Below are positions 7,131 through 14,852 of a stretch of DNA of 25,355 nt, piece after piece. The first letter of the stretch is position 1, and each line of letters opens with the position of its first letter. Position numbers and translations under genes: made by a program. The DNA comes from an uncultured Clostridium sp. (lineage in GTDB: Bacteria > Bacillota > Clostridia > Oscillospirales > Acutalibacteraceae), in contig CABRLN010000031.1 in NCBI GenBank assembly GCA_902471875.1, positions 1 through 25,355 of the forward strand. Direction: 5' to 3'. The notes under the pieces were generated by a model. The model did no database searches. It worked only from the letters and a program-made list of their open reading frames with translations, and was not told the DNA's origin.

Positions 7131-7528
7131 AGCAAAGTGTATTATAATTGATGTTAAAAACAAAAGCATAGAAAGTAATAGCAGCAAATTTCTTATGGTG
7201 CTTATTATGTTTATCTTTGTTTTGATTTAAAAAAATACATAGTATATGACATGAATGCATATGCAAAGGCTGTGTTACTATTACACAATTGAATATTGTT
7301 TTTTGGGGATTGTAATTAATTTTACATATAACCTTGTTATTTGGCATATTAACCATTGGCTTCTTATCCGCAGGTGCGGTTATGGCACAGCAACAGGCTG
7401 AGCAATTAAGTTAAGCATTAAGGAACAGTACGATATATTCGTTGACCGAGGGTTTGCGGTGGTATAAATTCGCAGCCAAATGTACATATGGTTTATGCTG
7501 TTAAATTTGTAAATTTCCTTAAATATAC
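7131..7528 (+). other. Transcribed region without an intact gene
   Basis: Expected to be transcribed from 6848 to the terminator at 7529. No ORF has both length and a ribosome binding site. Protein-like fragments in different frames include a hydrophobic stretch ending about 7230 and GILTIGFLSAGAVMAQQQAE ending near 7412. Small hairpins occur at 7368-7379 (CCGC/GCGG), 7388-7400 (CAGC/GCTG) and 7451-7477 (GGTTTGCG/CGCAGCC, one bulge). Either a decayed small-membrane-protein locus or a non-coding RNA. Confidence 0.4.
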
Positions 7529-7563
7529 AGACCGATAGCAATATTTGTTATCGGTCTTTTTTT
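7529..7563 (+). terminator. Terminator of the orphan transcription unit
   Basis: A 13-bp stem (AGACCGATAGCAA against TTGTTATCGGTCT, one G-U) with a 3-nt loop, followed by seven T. It is one of the best terminators in the window and has no ordinary gene before it on this strand. Confidence 0.85.
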
Positions 7564-7693
7564 ACTCTGCCACATTTTAAATGTAACATTTAAGTTTTTG
7601 CAGCTATAGTCAAAAATTCCAATTATCAGACAAAATTTTCCACAAAATTTTTCACCTCTGCAATCAGAGAATATATAATATGTGTCACCGTTA

Positions 7694-8323
7694 TTATTTA
7701 TCTTCCATAAAGAAATTTTTTACCTCGTTGTAAATTTCAACTATTTTAAACCTATACTCGTATTTGTCTTTATTTTCTGTAATTTCACTCTGCTGACTAT
7801 TAAGCACTTGGTCTAAGCTGTCTTCTTTAGTATTACTGTCACCGGTATTTTCTGCCATTGAAAAGCACATTGGCGGAAACATAACACACCACCAGTTATG
7901 GCCCTTGCCCTCACCTATTGTTATTCTTAGTGCATCATAGTTGCCTGCCGGAAGTGAAAAATCCTGATAATCTCGTGTATTAAAATACATTTGATATTCC
8001 ATGCTGCCCTGCACCTTATAGTCATACCCCAGGCTATACACATACTGTTGTGCCTGCTGTACAATTTTTTCAACATTGGTAGTTGCGATATGCTCCGCCT
8101 CTACCTTATTATTAGCGTTTTCAAATATATCTCCTGCTATTGATAAAACATAATCTCTTACCTTAAGCTTCAGATTTTGGTCCTCATCACTATCAGAGTT
8201 TGCCAAAATATGCAAACGCACAAGATGGTTAGGAATATCTTCACATTCGGCATTAAAAAAGGTTTGAGTAATTATAAACGATAAAATGAAGGCTGATAAA
8301 ATTGATTTAGCAAAAAATTTCAT
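7694..8323 (-). CDS. spoIIR: Stage II sporulation protein R
   Basis: 209 aa, ATG with AAAGGA about 12 nt upstream. Residues 1-26 are a signal or membrane-anchor sequence. The SpoIIR core follows: LVRLHILANSDSDEDQNLKLKVRD (about 34-57), then LPAGNYDALRITIGEGKGHNWWCVMFPPMCF (about 122-152), the family hallmark. SpoIIR is made in the forespore under sigma-F, is secreted into the intermembrane space, and triggers the SpoIIGA protease to process pro-sigma-E in the mother cell. Its presence says the organism can probably form spores. I could not place a clear sigma-F promoter. Its leader can fold over the ribosome binding site (see 8329-8401). Confidence 0.93.
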   Translation of the reverse strand: MKFFAKSILSAFILSFIITQTFFNAECEDIPNHLVRLHILANSDSDEDQNLKLKVRDYVLSIAGDIFENANNKVEAEHIATTNVEKIVQQAQQYVYSLGYDYKVQGSMEYQMYFNTRDYQDFSLPAGNYDALRITIGEGKGHNWWCVMFPPMCFSMAENTGDSNTKEDSLDQVLNSQQSEITENKDKYEYRFKIVEIYNEVKNFFMEDK

Positions 8324-8328
8324 AATAA

Positions 8329-8401
8329 AAACTGTCCTTTCTTATGTAATCTGCAATTTTATTTATCTAACAGATTTTGGTAACATAATTATGGACAGTT
8401 T
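8329..8401 (-). promoter_or_regulatory. Leader hairpin that would cover the spoIIR ribosome binding site
   Basis: Nested perfect arms: 9 bp (8329-8337 with 8393-8401), 6 bp (8342-8347 with 8383-8388) and 5 bp (8349-8353 with 8371-8375). On the minus strand the 3' arm GGACAGTTT overlaps the AAAGGA site of spoIIR. On the plus strand the same hairpin is followed by a T-rich tract, so it could instead act as a plus-strand terminator. Confidence 0.5.
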
Positions 8402-8502
8402 ATTTTTTTTTATTCAGTTTATTTAAAAATTCTCTTTTCTTTTATTAACACAATTTTGGTTATACAATATATCAATACCTAACCGTTTTGTATATTTTAA
8501 TC

Positions 8503-9375
8503 TTATGCAAAAACGCAGCCATGGTTACAGCAATTGGTTATAAATACGTCTGTAAATTCTTTTTTTAAAGCTTTAGCGGTGTTTTGTGCCTGCTGTAAGT
8601 TAGTGTAAATACCATAAACGGTAGGTCCACTGCCACTCATTACGGCGTTTTTTGCACCACTGTTTTGCATAACCTGTTTTATATGCTGAACCTTCTGTAA
8701 ATTTAAAAGACTGTCAAAGTCATTATACAATCCTTGTAAAAATTGTACAGGATTATTTTTAACAAGTGCCTCAATTACCGCTGTGCTATGCACTGTTTTT
8801 GAAAACGGCCTGCTGTCTGCTTCTTGATAAGCCTTGGGAGTAGATACATTTATGTTAGGTTTACACAAAAGTATATAATATTGGTCAAGAGTAAGGTTAG
8901 TTTCAATTCTTGTAAGGTTTGTACCAATACCTGTCGCCAGCATGGTTCCGCCATACAAACAAAAGGGAACATCAGCACCGATTTTTTCACCAAGCTGTGC
9001 AAGACAATCCTTTGATAAATTTGTATTATAAAGCTTATTCAACGCCACAAGTACTGCTGCACCGTCTGTACTGCCCCCTGCCAAGCCTGCCTGTACAGGA
9101 ATTTGCTTTTCTATATGTACATTAACCCAACATTCTATACCGCAGTGCTGTGCAAAAAGCTCAACCGCCTTGTAGGCTGTGTTACTGCTGTTGCAGGGAA
9201 CATAAGATTTATTACAGGTCAAGCTTATAGCGTTGTTATTCGTTTTTTCAACAGTTACAGTATCAAAAAGGCTTACAGCTTGCATAACCATATCAACTGT
9301 ATGGTAACCATTTGGCAATTTGCCTGTAATATCAAGTGTAAAATTTATTTTTGCTGGTGAAAGAACTTTAACCAT
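8503..9375 (-). CDS. ispE: 4-diphosphocytidyl-2-C-methyl-D-erythritol kinase
   Basis: 290 aa, ATG with GGGAGG about 6 nt upstream. A GHMP kinase that phosphorylates CDP-methylerythritol at its 2-hydroxyl with ATP, the fourth step of the MEP route to isoprenoids. Visible motifs: AKINFTLDI at the N-terminus with K9 (catalytic lysine), the ATP-binding P-V-Q-A-G-L-A-G-G-S-T-D-G-A-A loop (93-107), GADVPFCLYGG with D135 (catalytic base), and the C-terminal MSGSGPTVYGIY (246-257). Length is normal. It lies 32 nt after the aminotransferase and is probably the last gene of the lrp-aminotransferase-ispE set; no clear terminator separates it from spoIIR. Confidence 0.96.
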   Translation of the reverse strand: MVKVLSPAKINFTLDITGKLPNGYHTVDMVMQAVSLFDTVTVEKTNNNAISLTCNKSYVPCNSSNTAYKAVELFAQHCGIECWVNVHIEKQIPVQAGLAGGSTDGAAVLVALNKLYNTNLSKDCLAQLGEKIGADVPFCLYGGTMLATGIGTNLTRIETNLTLDQYYILLCKPNINVSTPKAYQEADSRPFSKTVHSTAVIEALVKNNPVQFLQGLYNDFDSLLNLQKVQHIKQVMQNSGAKNAVMSGSGPTVYGIYTNLQQAQNTAKALKKEFTDVFITNCCNHGCVFA

Positions 9376-9407
9376 AAAAAGCCTCCCGTTTCTTAATAAA
9401 TTTACTT

Positions 9408-10574
9408 TTAAATCTCATCTAAAAATTCCTTAATTCTTTTCATAGCCTCCATTATGTGCTTAATAGAAAAAGAATAGGACACTCTTATAAAGCCCTCGCC
9501 GCTTTCTCCAAAGGCATTACCCGGCACAACAGCCACACTTTTTGATTTTAACAAACGCATACAAAACTCATCTGACGACAAGCCTGTGCTTTTTATGCAC
9601 GGAAAGGCATAAAAAGCACCTTCAGGTTCAAAGCAGGTTAGTCCCATTTCATTAAATTTTTTAACAACAAGGCGTCTTCTCATATTATATTCATCACGCA
9701 TTGCAGAAATATCATTATCACCGTTTTTTAACGCCTCAATAGCAGCATACTGGGCAGTGGTTGGTGCACTCATTATTGCAAACTGATGCAGCTTTGTCAT
9801 TGCATCTGTAATAGGAGCCGGTGCAAGGGCATATCCCAAACGCCAGCCCGTCATAGAATATGATTTTGAAAAACCGCTTACTACTATGGTGCGCTCCTGC
9901 ATATCTTCAATTTCTGCAAAAGACACATGTTTTTTGTTGTATGTAAGCTCGGCATAAATTTCGTCTGAAATAACAAGCAGATTGTGTTTTTTTACAACCT
10001 GTGCAATTTTTTCAAGGTCTTGCCTTTCCATAATTGCACCCGTAGGATTGTTAGGGTAAGGTAAAACCAACAGCTTAGACTTTGGTGTAATTGCTTTTTC
10101 AAGCAGTTCAGGATTAAGCTTAAACCTGTCCTCTTCTCTTGTTTCAACAACCACAGGTACACCGTCTGCCATTTGTACAAGAGGTAAATAACAGACAAAG
10201 CAAGGTTCGGGAATAAGTACCTCTTCCCCCGGATTTATAAGCGTTCGTATGGCAAGGTCAATAGCTTCAGAGCCTCCTACGGTTACAAGGCAATCGGTAA
10301 CACCGTCATATTTAACATTAAAGCGTCTTTCGTAATACTTTGCAATTTCTTTCCTGAGTTCAGTTAAACCCTTGTTTGACGTATATTTTGTGTTGCCCTG
10401 TCTTAAATTTTTTATGCCCTCCTCCCTTACATGCCACGGTGTTTTAAAATCAGGCTCGCCAATGGATAATGAAATTACATTATCCATTTCGCTTGCTATA
10501 TCAAAAAACTTTCTTATACCCGAAGGCTTAACAGTTTTAATTTTTTCATTGAGAACATTATTATAATCTATCAC
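9408..10574 (-). CDS. PLP-dependent class I/II aminotransferase
   Basis: 388 aa from a GTG start whose ribosome binding site, AAAGGAG, lies inside the end of the regulator gene. The stop of that gene and this start share GTGA (4-nt overlap), so translation is probably coupled. Fold-type I motifs: SIGEPDF near 37-43, the PNNPTGA loop (174-180), D204-E-I-Y-A (PLP pyridine contact), SGFSKSYSMTGWRLGY with K237 as the Schiff-base lysine, and GFIRVSYS with the carboxylate-binding arginine. It belongs to the aspartate/aromatic aminotransferase group (AspC/PatA/AraT-like). Substrate cannot be fixed from sequence; pairing with an Lrp-type sensor suggests amino-acid metabolism. Confidence 0.92.
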   Translation of the reverse strand: MIDYNNVLNEKIKTVKPSGIRKFFDIASEMDNVISLSIGEPDFKTPWHVREEGIKNLRQGNTKYTSNKGLTELRKEIAKYYERRFNVKYDGVTDCLVTVGGSEAIDLAIRTLINPGEEVLIPEPCFVCYLPLVQMADGVPVVVETREEDRFKLNPELLEKAITPKSKLLVLPYPNNPTGAIMERQDLEKIAQVVKKHNLLVISDEIYAELTYNKKHVSFAEIEDMQERTIVVSGFSKSYSMTGWRLGYALAPAPITDAMTKLHQFAIMSAPTTAQYAAIEALKNGDNDISAMRDEYNMRRRLVVKKFNEMGLTCFEPEGAFYAFPCIKSTGLSSDEFCMRLLKSKSVAVVPGNAFGESGEGFIRVSYSFSIKHIMEAMKRIKEFLDEI

Positions 10575-11053
10575 AATATAATACTCCTTTTGTCAGCGTC
10601 ATCCTCGTCATCACAAAACTTTATGCCGCTTTCTTTGTACGTTTTCAGTTTAAAGCGAGTATTTGTTGCCACCACTGCATTAATAGTTGACAACTTGCGT
10701 GCAACAAACATTGCAATTTCTGTAACACTTTCGCCCTTAACGCAAACAAGCAAATCGTACGAGCCTGCCATTAGGTAAACAGAATCTACCTCTTCAAAAT
10801 CCATAATCTGCTTAGCAATTTGCTCAAAACCCGTGTCCTTTTCAGGGGTAACGGTAAGTTCAATGTAGGCTGTTGTACCTGCACCTTTAACCTTTTCGTA
10901 ATCAATAACCGCCTTATAACCCTTAATTACACCTTCCTTTTCGTACTGACTAATCTGCTTTTCTATATAATCTTCAGGCTCGCCCAACATTGCCGCAATT
11001 TCTTTACAGGTTAAACTGCTGTTCTCACCAAGTATCTGTAAAATTCTGTCCAT
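10571..11053 (-). CDS. Lrp/AsnC-family transcriptional regulator
   Basis: 160 aa from the ATG at 11051-11053, which has AAAGGAG about 8 nt upstream. An in-frame ATG at 11087-11089 would add 12 residues that look like leader, not protein. Residues 1-50 form the HTH (SLTCKEIAAMLGEPEDYIEKQI), then the linker KGYKAVIDYEKV, then the RAM ligand-binding/oligomer domain (about 60-140: AYIELTV, FEEVDSVYLMAGSYDLLVCV). It ends with an acidic tail DDEDDADKRS. Such proteins sense amino acids. Operon position and overlap with the aminotransferase suggest it controls that gene and itself. Confidence 0.9.
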   Translation of the reverse strand: MDRILQILGENSSLTCKEIAAMLGEPEDYIEKQISQYEKEGVIKGYKAVIDYEKVKGAGTTAYIELTVTPEKDTGFEQIAKQIMDFEEVDSVYLMAGSYDLLVCVKGESVTEIAMFVARKLSTINAVVATNTRFKLKTYKESGIKFCDDEDDADKRSIIL

Positions 11054-11201
11054 AATTACTGCTCCTTTCAAAAATTCAAAATCCAACATAATTATATACC
11101 AATTTTTATTTACTGTCTATACCGCATCATATTTGAACAGTCAAAAAATGATGTATTATATTTATTCTCCTCAAATATACCTTACAAAAGTTGAATAACT
11201 C

Positions 11202-11231
11202 TTAACTTTATGTTACAATTTTTTGTATAAT
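11202..11231 (+). promoter_or_regulatory. Candidate promoter for the pseudouridine synthase gene
   Basis: TATAAT at 11226-11231 with TTAACT 18 nt upstream, about 90 nt before the start codon. The -35 is weak. Confidence 0.4.
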
Positions 11232-11318
11232 ATATTGTCATGTTTATGCAAAAAATATAAACTTTAACACAAAATTAAAATGAACAAGACGGCTTACGCT
11301 GTTCTATTACGAGGCTTT

Positions 11319-12287
11319 ATGAGAGAAATAATTATTAAAAAGAACGACGCCAACCAGCGCTTAGACAAATTTTTAACCAAACGCTTTAAAACAATGCCAA
11401 AGTCATTAATGTATAAGTATATTCGCACAAAATACATTAAGGTAAACAACAAGCGGTGCGAAATTTCTACACAGCTTAAAGAAGGTGATGTACTTAAACT
11501 GTTTATTAAGGACGAATTTTTTCAGGACGAGCAAACACAAAACGAAAGCTATGACTTTTTAAAAGCACCTGCAAAGCTGGACATTATTTATGAGGATGAA
11601 AATATTCTGCTGGCAAACAAAAAGCCGGGGGTTATTGTACACCCCGACGAAAGCTACCACTTTGACTCATTAATTTCACGAATTTTGCACTACCTTTATG
11701 ACAAAAAGGAATATAACCCAAAATGTGACAAAGCCTTTGCACCTGCCCTTGTAAACCGCATTGACCGCAACACCGGTGGCATTGTAATTGCTGCCAAAAA
11801 TGCTGACAGTTTGCGTATGCTGAACTCCAAAATGAAAACACGAGAGCTTACCAAGCTGTACCTTTGCCTTGTGCAAGGCACTTTAAAACATAAAGAAGGA
11901 ATTTTAAACGGTTATTTAGAAAAAAACGAAAAGAAAAACAAGGTAACTATAAGAAAACACCCAACAGACAACAGCAAGCCTGTTAAAACAAAATATACCG
12001 TACTGAAAAACATCAATGGTAACAGCTTAACAGAAATTGACCTACTGACAGGCAGAACCCACCAAATAAGGGCACATATGGCATCAGTCGGCCACCCTTT
12101 ATTAGGGGACACAAAATACGGCTACAAGAAAAAAGGTGAAAATGATTTTTATAAGTACCAGGCGCTATATGCTTATAAGCTGACCTTCAAATTTAAAACT
12201 GATGGCGGCTGTGTAGAGTATTTAAACGGTAAAACCTTTCAGGTTGACCCAAAAAGCATTTGGTTTTTACAGACTAAAAAGAAGTAG
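11319..12287 (+). CDS. RluA-family 23S rRNA/tRNA pseudouridine synthase
   Basis: 322 aa from the ATG at 11319, preceded by CGAGG 5 nt upstream. The in-frame ATG at 11280 has no ribosome binding site, and the family begins near MREIIIKKNDANQRLDKFL. Residues 1-65 are an S4 RNA-binding domain. The catalytic domain has VNRIDRNTGG with D149 as the nucleophilic aspartate, then LTGRTHQIRAHMASVGHPLLGDTKYG, the C-terminal RluA/RluC/RluD hallmark. It converts specific uridines to pseudouridine in RNA. RluC and RluD cannot be told apart from sequence. It is divergent from the Lrp gene and 297 nt before proS. Confidence 0.9.
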   Translation: MREIIIKKNDANQRLDKFLTKRFKTMPKSLMYKYIRTKYIKVNNKRCEISTQLKEGDVLKLFIKDEFFQDEQTQNESYDFLKAPAKLDIIYEDENILLANKKPGVIVHPDESYHFDSLISRILHYLYDKKEYNPKCDKAFAPALVNRIDRNTGGIVIAAKNADSLRMLNSKMKTRELTKLYLCLVQGTLKHKEGILNGYLEKNEKKNKVTIRKHPTDNSKPVKTKYTVLKNINGNSLTEIDLLTGRTHQIRAHMASVGHPLLGDTKYGYKKKGENDFYKYQALYAYKLTFKFKTDGGCVEYLNGKTFQVDPKSIWFLQTKKK

Positions 12288-12309
12288 TATGGAATTATAA
12301 CAGATCAGG

Positions 12310-12404
12310 GTTAACAAACGTACTTATTGCTTATGGCAAATTATAATTTAAACAGATAAAGTTAACTTCTTACTTTCGGCAAATTATGATTTAATACAGC
12401 TAAA
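12310..12404. repeat. Diverged tandem duplication of about 45-51 bp
   Basis: Copy 1 runs from GTTAAC near 12310 to 12360 and copy 2 from GTTAAC at 12361 to 12404. The best-kept part is GGCAAATTATRATTTAA at 12335 and 12378, followed by ACAG-TAAA in both. No ORF; it lies between the pseudouridine synthase gene and the proS promoter. Confidence 0.6.
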
Positions 12405-12439
12405 CTGGTAATTAAAAAATGTCAAAAATGCAATAAAAA

Positions 12440-12468
12440 TTGACTTTTTTATTTTATGGTGGTAATAT
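12440..12468 (+). promoter_or_regulatory. Candidate sigma-A promoter for proS
   Basis: TTGACT (12440-12445), 17-nt spacer, TAATAT (12463-12468). It would give a leader of about 110 nt containing the hairpin at 12507-12567. Confidence 0.5.
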
Positions 12469-12506
12469 AAATTAGTATATAAAATTGTAAAAATTTTAGT
12501 AAATTC

Positions 12507-12567
12507 TACGGCAGTGCTGTGGTGCTTTTGAACCGTTAAAGTACATTTAGCCAACATACTGCCTGTA
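12507..12567 (+). promoter_or_regulatory. Hairpin in the proS leader
   Basis: TAC-GGCAGT pairs with ACTGCC-GTA (one bulge), and inside it TGG pairs with CCA across a 4x4 internal loop. An alternative ACGG/CCGT stem (12508-12536) excludes it. The structure ends just before the GGGAG site. It lacks the T-box consensus, so any control role is speculative. Confidence 0.35.
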
Positions 12568-12584
12568 TTATGGGAGATGCATTT

Positions 12585-14312
12585 ATGAAGGTTTCTAAGC
12601 TATTAGGCGAAAGATTTAAAAACGCTCCGTCTGACTGTTTAATTGAAAGTCATAAACTGATGGTGCGCGGCGGATATATGAAATATATGGCAAACGGTAT
12701 ATATTCATTATTTATGCCAACTAAAAGAATTACAAAAAAAATTGAAAATATTATTCGTGAAGAAATGGACAAAATTGACGGTCAAGAGGTTATGTTCCCT
12801 GTTGTAATGCCTGCAACCATTTGGGAAGAGTCTGGAAGATATAACAGCATTGGCAGTGAAATGGCACGATTTACCGACCGTAACAAAAATAAAATGGTGC
12901 TTGGTATGACCCACGAAGAAGCAGCTGTACATTTAGCTAAAGACACTGCACAGTCTTATGCCAACTATCCATTTATGATTTATCAAATTCAAACAAAATT
13001 CCGTGACGAACCTCGTGCCAGAGGGGGGCTTATAAGAGTTCGTGAATTCACAATGAAGGACGCTTACTCCTTCCATACCTCGCAAAAAGACTTAGAGGAA
13101 TATTACAAAAAAGCATTTAAGGCTTACGAGCGTATTTTTAAGCGTGCAGGTGCTAAAAATGTTATTTCTGTAAAGTCTGACAGCGGTATGATGGGCGGCA
13201 GTGTATCCCACGAATTTATGCTGCTTACAGACATTGGTGAGGACTCTCTTGCAATTTGCCCTGAATGTGATTTCAGAGCTAATATGGAGGCCTCCCCTTG
13301 TATTATAGAAAATGAACCGGGTGAAATTAAGCCTCTAGAAAAAATACACACACCAAATGTTAAAACCATTGAAGCACTTTGTGAGTTTTTAAACGAAAGC
13401 CCTAAAACCTTTGGCAAGGCTGTAGTTTACCAAAAAAATTCAAATGACGAATACGTAGTAGTGTTTGTTCGCGGTGACTTAGAGGTAAACGAAACAAAGC
13501 TTAGAAATTATTTAGGAGAAGAAATTCACCCTGCCCAAAATATTGTTACCGAAGAGTGCGGTATTGTACCGGGTTTTATTGGTCCTGTTGGCTTAACTGA
13601 CAAGGCAACTGTTGTATATGACCAATCACTAAAGGGAATTAACAGTCTCGTTTGCGGTGCCAATGAGCTTGACTACCACTATACAGGCATTAATATGAGC
13701 CGTGATGTAGGTGACGTTGAATATGCTGATGTAGCCAAAATATTTGAAGGCGCTGTTTGCCCTGTTTGTGGCAAGCCTGTAATTACTATTAAGCGCGGTA
13801 TAGAGGTAGGCAACATCTTCCAGCTTGGCACAAAATACACAAAGGCAATGAATATGACCTATCTTGACAACAAAGGTGAAGCACAACATCCTATTATGGG
13901 ATGTTACGGTATTGGCGTTGGCAGACTTGCACAGTCTATTTGTGAAGAAAGCCATGATGATTACGGTCCAATTTGGCCTATTCCTATTGCACCTTGGCAA
14001 GTAGAAATTTGCAACCTTAAAGCCAAAGATGAAAATGTTACACAAGCTTGCGAAAACTTATACAAAGAACTTACCGATATAGGTGTAGAGGTATTGTATG
14101 ATGACAGGGCAGTACGCCCCGGCTTTATGTTTGCTGATGCTGATTTGTTTGGTGTGCCTATAAGGGTTGTTATAAGCCCTAAAACTCTTGACAGAAATTG
14201 TTATGAAATTTCTTATCGTGATAAATCATACAAGGGTGACCTTCCTGTACAGAATGCCGCTGTTGAAATTAAAAATATGGTTCAGAAAATGCTTAGCGAA
14301 TACAACAAGTAA
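12585..14312 (+). CDS. proS: Prolyl-tRNA synthetase, bacterial type with editing domain
   Basis: 575 aa from the ATG at 12585. An ATG at 12570 is in frame, but its own second codon region (GGGAG) is the ribosome binding site of the later ATG, and the family starts MKVSKLLGERFK. Class II catalytic core: motif 1 around 65-80 (GQEVMFPVVMPATIW), motif 2 FRDEPRARGGLIRVREF (139-155), motif 3 GCYGIGVGRL (439-448). Residues about 220-395 form the INS editing domain, with FGKAVVYQ holding the editing lysine, which clears Ala-tRNA(Pro). Two Cys pairs (CPEC near 225, CPVC near 392) flank it. C-terminal anticodon-binding domain 470-575. It charges tRNA(Pro) with proline. Monocistronic, ended by a good terminator. 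Confidence 0.97.
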   Translation: MKVSKLLGERFKNAPSDCLIESHKLMVRGGYMKYMANGIYSLFMPTKRITKKIENIIREEMDKIDGQEVMFPVVMPATIWEESGRYNSIGSEMARFTDRNKNKMVLGMTHEEAAVHLAKDTAQSYANYPFMIYQIQTKFRDEPRARGGLIRVREFTMKDAYSFHTSQKDLEEYYKKAFKAYERIFKRAGAKNVISVKSDSGMMGGSVSHEFMLLTDIGEDSLAICPECDFRANMEASPCIIENEPGEIKPLEKIHTPNVKTIEALCEFLNESPKTFGKAVVYQKNSNDEYVVVFVRGDLEVNETKLRNYLGEEIHPAQNIVTEECGIVPGFIGPVGLTDKATVVYDQSLKGINSLVCGANELDYHYTGINMSRDVGDVEYADVAKIFEGAVCPVCGKPVITIKRGIEVGNIFQLGTKYTKAMNMTYLDNKGEAQHPIMGCYGIGVGRLAQSICEESHDDYGPIWPIPIAPWQVEICNLKAKDENVTQACENLYKELTDIGVEVLYDDRAVRPGFMFADADLFGVPIRVVISPKTLDRNCYEISYRDKSYKGDLPVQNAAVEIKNMVQKMLSEYNK

Positions 14313-14340
14313 TATAACCTATCTTGGCTGGTAACAATAA

Positions 14341-14372
14341 AAAATGGGGTGATGTAAACTCGCCCCATTTTT
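14341..14372. terminator. Bidirectional terminator between proS and the small Cys protein gene
   Basis: 9-bp stem ATGGGGTGA/TCGCCCCAT with a 7-nt loop, A-run before and T-run after, so it has a U tract in both directions. It fits proS (+) and the minus-strand gene ending at 14474. Confidence 0.85.
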
Positions 14373-14473
14373 AGAAAATGCTTAATCACTAATTTAAGCT
14401 GTGAAAAGTATTCGTCTGTTTAAAATTAGAGATTATTATCATATTATTGTATTAAGTTGTATATGCAGTCACA

Positions 14474-14656
14474 TTAATTTTGTTTTCTAACCATTTTATA
14501 TTCGTCATAAAATTTAAAGTAGTGACAGTCATCAAAGGTGTTTTGCATAAACTTAACTACCTCGTCCTCATCTAAGTTTACCTGACAAATATAACAATCA
14601 TATTCTTCGTCATATGCATAATTAGCACAATGCTGACAGTTTGATTTACCTGACAT
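14474..14656 (-). CDS. Small cysteine-rich protein (DUF6472-like)
   Basis: 60 aa, ATG with GGAGAG 6-7 nt upstream. Cysteines are C7, C10, C21, C24 and C44 with H45 following, spaced as two CxxC knuckles plus CH, as in a zinc-binding site. The body is acidic and tyrosine-rich (YAYDEEYDCYICQVNLDEDE). This resembles the DUF6472 proteins of Clostridia, which have no known function. No neighbour helps define a role. Family name is from memory of the pattern; metal binding is inference. Confidence 0.75.
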   Translation of the reverse strand: MSGKSNCQHCANYAYDEEYDCYICQVNLDEDEVVKFMQNTFDDCHYFKFYDEYKMVRKQN

Positions 14657-14852
14657 AATATTCTCTCCTTGTTGGCTTTATAAGCTGTAATACAAATATT
14701 CTGTAAATATTATAACATACTTTTTATTATAACGCTACAATGTGATTTCTTATATGCTAATATTAAATACTTAAATATGCTGTTTGATATTAGCATTAAA
14801 GATATGCATCACATATTTTCTATCAGAAATCCAAAAAACACAAAAAGGATTG

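Noticed and set aside
7060..7356. Minus-strand 98-codon open frame across the orphan transcription unit
   Set aside because: No convincing ribosome binding site, composition rich in H, N, C and K as expected from reading AT-rich DNA, and no domain pattern. The promoter and terminator here both point the other way.
11280..11318. Longer start for the RluA-family protein
   Set aside because: No ribosome binding site before the ATG at 11280, whereas CGAGG precedes the ATG at 11319 and the S4 domain starts there.
12424..12450. GTCAA/TTGAC hairpin with T run as terminator of the pseudouridine synthase gene
   Set aside because: Only 5 bp with a long A-rich loop, and its 3' arm is the -35 box of the better-supported proS promoter.
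12469..12584. T-box riboswitch upstream of proS
   Set aside because: The conserved AGGGUGGNACCGCG-type block and the Stem I elements are absent; only generic hairpins are present.
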